Shown here piece after piece: positions 58,226-64,000 of a DNA stretch of 64,000 bases (the stretch's first letter is position 1; every line of letters begins with the position of its first letter). The notes below the pieces were generated by a model. It made no database searches and had not been told where the DNA came from. It saw only the letters and a list, made by a program, of their open reading frames with translations. The translations under genes and the position numbers were made by a program. The stretch is from Dryas octopetala (taxonomy: Eukaryota; Streptophyta; Magnoliopsida; Rosales; Rosaceae). The DNA is taken from contig OY992832.1 in assembly GCA_963921425.1 (NCBI GenBank), forward strand, positions 32,135,475 through 32,199,474, written 5' to 3'.

Positions 58226-59879
58226 ATGGCTAAGGTTGGTGTTTGAACCTATTTGCTTGATTTTGGCTAAGATGGTCAAAAACAACACTTTTGATAATTT
58301 TTTGGATTGAATGAGAGGTCGTGCCATTGTCTACAACTGCTTTTGGCCTGCACGGAATTATAAGGTTTGTCCATAAATCTAGACTTCTATCAAGCGATAG
58401 TGTGGCCAAGCAAGGAAAAACCTCTTGGCCTATAGGTCATTTTCTAGTCTTGGGATCAAGACTTTGTAATGAACAATAAAAAATACGGATCGAATGGAAA
58501 TCAAGTTCAATAAACATAAAAGAGAATTGTGATTAAATTGAGAAAAATTAAGGTGCATAAAGTAAAATCAATAATGTAAATTGTGGGTAATTAAAAGAGA
58601 ATTTGAATTAAAATAAAATTGAAATGATAAGAGCATAAAGTAAAATGCAAGAAACTGGATAAACAGAAAAAGTAGATTGATACCAAGTCTATAAAAAGCT
58701 TAGCAGAGCTTCAAACATGAACTAGAGATTAAGAAATAAAATAAATAGACATAGTGTATGGGTTCTTGTGTTATGTTGAGTGTGTGTTTTCTTTTATTCC
58801 TTGATCGTTTGTATTTATAGGGTGCATTCATGACCTATTTTGGTTTGTCATTATTGGCCTAAAATCATGTTGCTTGATTGATCGGAATTGCAATCAAATC
58901 CACCAAATTTGGGGTGATTGATTAGTTTGCTCTCCAAGAACTTAATTTATAATTCCTTCCTATTTGAAATCGATTACATGCAATCAATCCCATGGATTGG
59001 GAATGTGAATGAACTATGATTGCAGATTTTACTTGATCTTAGCAATTAATGTTGAAATCCTTTCCTCATGTGGCTTTAATTATTACTTGATCTTCAGCCT
59101 AGATTCAAATTTTGAAATCTTGGGCGGATTTTATGCTTGGGTGCATTCCATATTTGGGCGAATTCCGTGCTTGGGCAGATTCCTTGGTGAGCAAGAGAAT
59201 CTTTTATATGGAAAATTTGACTTGGACTCTTTCACATCCTAGCAAAAATATAGCAACTACATTTCACAAATCCAACTTTGATTAGAATTCCAAAACACAC
59301 ATAAGCATCTCAAACATTTTTTGGGCCTAAAACTGGGCCCAAAAGTGAGAAATTAACCTACTAGGCCCAACCATTCCACGCGCATGATATTGGGCCTACA
59401 AACCTTATGCAAGTTAGTCATAATAGCTCAATCAAATGCTCCTACGAAGCAGGAGGCATGGCCACCACACTCTCTCCAATTACTAGAATGGAGGACGTGC
59501 GTAGGTGGAGAGGAACATAGAACGACTGAAGTTTAGAGCTATAAAGACTAAAGATCACATCATTTTAAGGTATGCAATTACTTTGAATTATACTGTAAAC
59601 ATCCTGAACTCTTACTGACTAAGGAATTGGAGGAGAGTTTTTTGCAAGTACATGCAACCCCCTCTGCTCTCATTGCCAACAATTGAGGATGGAGTCCAAC
59701 TTTTCAAAATTACCAAGACTACTCATTGTTGGGCAAATTATCTTCTTGTGAGAAATTTGGCACCAACAAACTCCAATAATCATTTATTTTTATTATTATT
59801 ATTAACAATAACTGATTGATTATTTTGTATGTCGCTTTTCATTTCACTTTTTTTTTCTTATATAGTAATAATAATTAAA
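58226..59879. other. Unassigned repeat-like DNA
   Basis: No gene seen. 58,430-59,420 has features of an antisense LTR or untranslated retroelement region (AGACTTTGTAATGAACAAT, GTATTTATAGGGTGCATTC, and a GGGCCCAAAAG/TAGGCCCAAC stretch), but no pol sequence and no clear borders. Confidence 0.35.
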
Positions 59880-61760
59880 TCTTTAAAATAAATTTATGTT
59901 TTTCTGTTTAATATTATATTTTTGTGTGAATTATTGGTTTTGCATACGACATGCCATCTTATATAAGCACATGAAAATTAACAAGGAGAATGCTTTAGTT
60001 TAGTCCAACTCTTTTTCCCAATATACAAGCTAGTGTTTACACCATAATTTGGTGTTGGGCCAAAAGCATAGCCAAATCCAAATTCACTAAAGCCCAATGA
60101 CCAGGCTCAATTTATGCCCAACTAAAAAGTCCAAACTTTGAATAAATCACCACGTGTTGCTCAAATCAAGGTGCCATTTGGAATCTATTGCATGGCGAAC
60201 AAAACAATAAGTTTGTTCTCGGTGGGAAGGATCCCGCCGAAAGAGTAGTACTTCAGAAATCACAAGTATTTTGTCTGGCCGAAAACAGTCTTTGTCGGGC
60301 AACAAAGCAAAGAACAACAAAGAAACATATTTTTGTCAGAAGCCAGAGTGATCAACAAATGAAGTGAAGAATGAACTAACACAGATCCCAAGGAGCAAAG
60401 TGACAACCCCAAATAGTAGGAAGTGACATTTCAGACAAGAATAAGTTTCGAAAAGAACATATGTGAGACTGACATCGTTGGAACAAGTCCCAAAACCATC
60501 TTCCACCGCCGGACGTGCAGAGGATGAACATGAACAAGTTCCCATGATGGGCGGCATAACTGGGGTGTTCACACTTAGAAAATTTGAGTATAAAAGGGGG
60601 AGAATCCAACATAAAGATCATCTACGATCAATACAAAAAAATCCATAAGTCTTGAAATCAACATCCAACCTCTCAGCTCTCAATCTCTCCCTGAAGTCTC
60701 AAGATCTTGATCTTCTCAACCCAACCTCCTAGTTACCCAGCCATTTATTAAGAAACTACTTGTATTTGTTCTTCTCAAATTCTTAAGCTCTAAAATATTT
60801 CTCATTTTTGTAAGCTCTGCTAAAGTTTTTCCCTTTGGTATTGATTTTCTTGTAAGTTTCAATAGTCGAGTTTCATGTATTAATCATGAGGTTTATTGTT
60901 GGAACTACCATTGTGTCTCGTTTCCAGGAAAATCGGATTGTGCACATGTTTGTTGTCAAAGTTCAATGTTATTTCATGCATCCAATTACCCAGAAAAATG
61001 TTATTCGCATCTATGAATTTGAAGCAATAATTACAGAAACCTGTGATATTTAAAAAGTTCTTAAGGATCAAGGCAATGTGAACCTTTGGTGAATCTTTGT
61101 GCCTTGCCCGCTATACAATCACTTGATTAAAGAAGAAAGATACGGCGTAAACCACCTGAATCATCAAAACTATACTTTATGTTACGGCCATCCTCGGTCG
61201 AGAACAGTGGCACGTCCTCGCGAAAACTAGGACTATAGTGCTATCTTCCAGGATTCTCAGCGGAATCTCGCCGTGGGTTTTGGGGGTAACAACAAGACAT
61301 TCTCATATTGAGTTATACTAATGGGTTCATATCATGTAGCGATAGGTTGGGGTAAAAAATTTGGATAAGTACCAATTTTCTAATAATTAATTGTTGGTTT
61401 GCATAATTTGGTGGTTTTTTTTTTCTTTTGCCTTTATGGGCTACAATGATTGAACTTGTACTGCTTGAGGCTTTGATGTGAGATTTTGATTTCTGACTAG
61501 TGACAATGCCCTTTAAGGTGATTACTACTTTGTTTTGTTCTACTTATAATGTGGTATGGATCACATGCTCTTAAATATTCAGTGTTTTGACTTATGATAA
61601 ATGGTATCATTATATTGTTTTAACTTGTGGAACCATTTTAACAAAGTGTTGTTTATTTTCAGCTTGTCAACCAATGATGGTGTTGATGAGTATTATGAAG
61701 CAGAATCCGCATAACCCATGAAGCAAAAGAGAAGGAGAAAAGCAAGCGAGGAGGGGAAGA
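59880..61760 (+). pseudogene. Second broken copy of the trihelix gene (intron plus start of exon 2)
   Basis: 59,880-60,020 and 61,299-61,760 together match the intact gene from about 50,620 to 51,240: TATTTTTGTGT-ATTATTGGTT, GCATACGACATG, AAGCACATGAAAATTA, then after a 1.3-kb insert CATTCTCATATTGA, TGTGGAACCATTTTAAC, GTTGTTTATTTTCAGC and the exon start with GATGAGTATTATGAAGC. A stop codon follows soon after (GAATCCGCATAACCC), the Asp repeat is mostly lost, and a copia LTR cuts the copy at 61,760. Non-functional. Confidence 0.85.
60021..61298. mobile_element. LTR-like insertion within the trihelix copy
   Basis: The insert is defined by comparison with the intact intron around 50,745. It begins near TGTTTACACCATAATTTGG (60,034) and ends near GGGTTTTGGGGGTAAC. 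A TATAAAAGG box at about 60,589, followed by an ATCATCTACGATCAATAC start-like region, and CTTGTAAGTTTC-type sequence fit an LTR promoter in plus orientation. No protein recognised. The exact ends and target duplication are not resolved. Confidence 0.55.
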
Positions 61761-64000
61761 TGTTGGAAATTTCATATTAATATAAGAAATTTAATATGAA
61801 TGAAAAATCATAAGAAAATTGCAATCATCTCATTTCAAAGGAAAGGGTATGTTTCCTTTGAATAACAATGTAAAAAATGCCAATTGCATCACTTGGTGAA
61901 GAGATACCATTGCATACCCAATCCACATGTATGAGAAATGTATTGTTTGTAAAAGTTGTGTCTGTTAAATTTAAAAGGTACAATTTAACAGGTGTAACTT
62001 TTCTTAAGTGACACTTTGTCTTCTATATAAAGGTCACAAGGTCATCGTCATTGTATCTTGAGTCTTGTACCCTTCTCCATGTTAAGAGTGTTTCTAGTAC
62101 ACTTTCCATATTTTTACAGAGTCAATTTCTAGTGAGATTTCAAACACTATCTTGGTTCTCTGGAGTCTTGTGATTTAAAGTGCTACTATCACAAGAATGT
62201 GGTTGTTGTATCTTGGGAGACGAGCGCCTATTGACCGTAGCACTAGAGGGTGGGTGTAATTTTTCTTGAGGACATAGTATCAAACACTAGCCTCGACCAA
62301 ATTTGGAGGTTCTTCTAACCTTTTTCTTCTTTTATTTTATTTTGATTGTGGTCTTAAGTTTGCATTAAATTTTATATTTAATGTGTATTATTTTATTATT
62401 AAATAAATATAGCAATTAAACCCACATTTTCAAACAATCTCAAGATGAATTAGTGGTTTGATTGCTATAATTGTTTGGTCCAACATACTTTAATTTTGTG
62501 TTTTGTTGAGTGGTATCAAGCTCATATGTGAATGGTATTCACAATTTTGGAGCAAAACATGTTACTTTATGGCGTGGTCACATGGTTTTATATATAATAT
62601 ATACGAGAAGGATCCATGACACCATATTTTTTACATAAGTTTTGACACAAGTTTTTAATGGGGCCCATTTATCGATCCGAACCATTTATTTTTTAGGTTT
62701 CCATTAAAAAATCATATTTGTAAAAAATTTGGTAAATCGAAAACTATTTACTTACAAAGATTAAATGGTCAACATTTTAAATGTTTATTTTGTTGACTAT
62801 TTAATCTTTATAGGTAAATGGTTTCTGATTTACCTAATTTTTTTCAAGGATAATCCTTTAATGAAGACCTAAAAAATAGATGATTCAGATATTTGAAATC
62901 CTATATGAAATAGGCCTCGTTAAAAAATTGTGTCAAAAATATAGTGTCACGAATCCACCCCCTAATATATATACCCAGAAATTGCACCAATGGTGGACCA
63001 ACTGTCGGCCGGGTTTTCATCTCAATTGAAAAGGTTTTGTTTTTAGAAAATTTTCATCTCAATTGAAAAAGGTTATGTTTTCAGAAATTTTTTCAGAAAG
63101 CCATGACATATATATATGATGTTTGTTTATGTTTTATTATTTGTTTATTATATACGTTATAAACATGTGGTTCTAACATCAATGTTTTAGTGGATAGATG
63201 CAACAAATTATTTTGTGATGATACTGCATTTCAGATATATATAAACATATATATGTGCATGTCATCTTTCTTGCACGTTATCTAGTAAGGTTAGTATTGA
63301 TACATGATGGAAATTGAAAATCAGATAGATAGTTATTTGATTGTGGGTGTCTTGTGACTTTTGAACTTGCAAGTTATACACTAAGCCCATTGTGGGTCTG
63401 ATTCTTCACTTTAGGGGGAGATGGTTGGTGAAGTTCAGAATCGTGAGGACTTTCATTTTTTTGACGAATTTACTGGTTTGAAGGATGAATATGGTCCAGT
63501 CGAGAGCTTAATACTAAAAGAAACAGAGACAATAGATGGAACACAAGGCAAGAGCTCTATAGATATTACCAATTGCTCGACCTTGGGTGATTAACCTGTT
63601 CATGATTCCGCTGATAGTTCTCAAGCTCAAATTCATGATAGTACACATTCACCTACTTCTCCAAATGTACTAGTGATTCAATCTTCCATTGGTAACTCAC
63701 CAGAGGGATTATCTAATGTTAATGATTTAGTTGATGTGTCGAGTTTAGAACTTGAGAATGAACCTGAACCATCTAGATATATATGAACTTCCACCTCGTT
63801 CTACTCGTCGTCAGCCTCATGTTCTGTATGAACTTGATCCTAAAGCTAAGGCCAAATACCCAATTAATAACCATGTTTTATCCCACAGGTTATCCAAGTT
63901 ATATGCATCTTATGTACATCAATTATCCTCTGTATCTATTCTTAGTAAATTGCAGGATGATCTAGTAGATTCTAGGTGGACCAAAGTGATGGCAGAGGAA
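61761..64000 (+). mobile_element. Ty1-copia retrotransposon, 5' part, running off the right edge
   Basis: The 5' LTR is probably 61,761-62,485, with TGTTGGA and TCCAACA as terminal inverted repeats. TGGTATCAAGCTC at 62,511, close to the initiator-tRNA-Met primer-binding site typical of copia, follows 25 bp later. The region up to 63,400 has no intact gag and holds a MITE. From about 63,790 the frames give the segment before copia RT: PPRSTRRQPHVLYELD, then KYPINNHVLSHRLSKLY, HQLSSVSILSKLQDDL and RWTKVMAEE. Stops interrupt it (for example near 63,594 and 63,786), so it is defective. Most of gag, protease and integrase appear deleted. Confidence 0.8.
62604..62962. mobile_element. Foldback MITE nested in the copia element, 9-bp TSD
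   Basis: TAATATATA lies at 62,595-62,603 and 62,963-62,971. The arms match in reverse complement almost to the middle: GGATCCATGACACCATATTT / GGATTCGTGACACTATATTT, TTTTTTAGGT-TCATTAAA, TTGGTAAATC / TTAGGTAAATC, and AAAGATTAAAT-GTCAACA. The 359-bp unit has no coding capacity. A 9-bp duplication suggests MULE type. Confidence 0.85.

Noticed and set aside
1..64000. CRISPR arrays, operons, rRNA or tRNA genes
   Set aside because: No evenly spaced identical repeats with unique spacers, no rRNA blocks, and no tRNA-like GGTTCGANTCC with matching stems were seen; the window is clearly eukaryotic.

Overview
This window looks like nuclear DNA from a flowering plant, most likely a eudicot. The evidence is spliced genes with GT-AG introns, AT-rich intergenic DNA, Ty1-copia remnants, and many small non-autonomous DNA transposons. 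I cannot fix the species. The density is low: four intact protein-coding genes, one paralogous pseudogene and a few gene fragments. Most of the rest is layered transposable elements.

Layout. (1) 1647-5298 (+): a five-exon gene for a two-domain heavy-metal-associated isoprenylated protein (HIPP). (2) 5.3-24 kb: gene-free DNA with a copia remnant (7.6-9.2 kb), a Mutator-like element with a 10-bp target duplication (12.8-13.5 kb), a large foldback (14.4-15.2 kb), a hAT-type element (17.8-19.1 kb), and long-TIR and Tourist-like MITEs (21.4-22.9 kb). (3) 24051-27851 (+): a six-exon OPT3-type oligopeptide/metal transporter. (4) 28.3-31.4 kb: a minus-strand copia element split by about 1.7 kb of foreign, organelle-like sequence. 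(5) 31.5-38.3 kb: a nest of at least five non-autonomous DNA elements, several placed exactly by their target-site duplications. (6) 38.7-41.6 kb: a Nudix pseudogene. (7) 44959-49808 (-): an intact eight-exon Nudix hydrolase gene. (8) 50177-51981 (+): a two-exon trihelix transcription factor gene, divergent from the Nudix gene across 368 bp. (9) 52-64 kb: MITEs, a near-perfect hairpin, broken copies of the trihelix gene, LTR remnants, and a copia element that runs off the right edge.

Two of the genes concern metals: OPT3 is a phloem iron/copper transporter in Arabidopsis, and HIPPs are metal-binding farnesylated proteins. The sequence does not show that they work together. The head-to-head Nudix/trihelix pair matches my recollection of adjacent Arabidopsis loci At5g47650 (NUDT2) and At5g47660, so it may be old conserved synteny.

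I found no operon-like, CRISPR-like or clearly new cellular system. The most unusual material is transposon architecture: a 68-bp element made almost only of two perfect 30-bp arms flanked by a 10-bp duplication, two inverted copies of one hAT family, a nest in which several element types carry GC-rich gene-start-like inserts, and a young hairpin around a 180-bp loop. All coordinates come from reading by eye; exon joins were checked for GT-AG borders and reading frame, but no database was searched.
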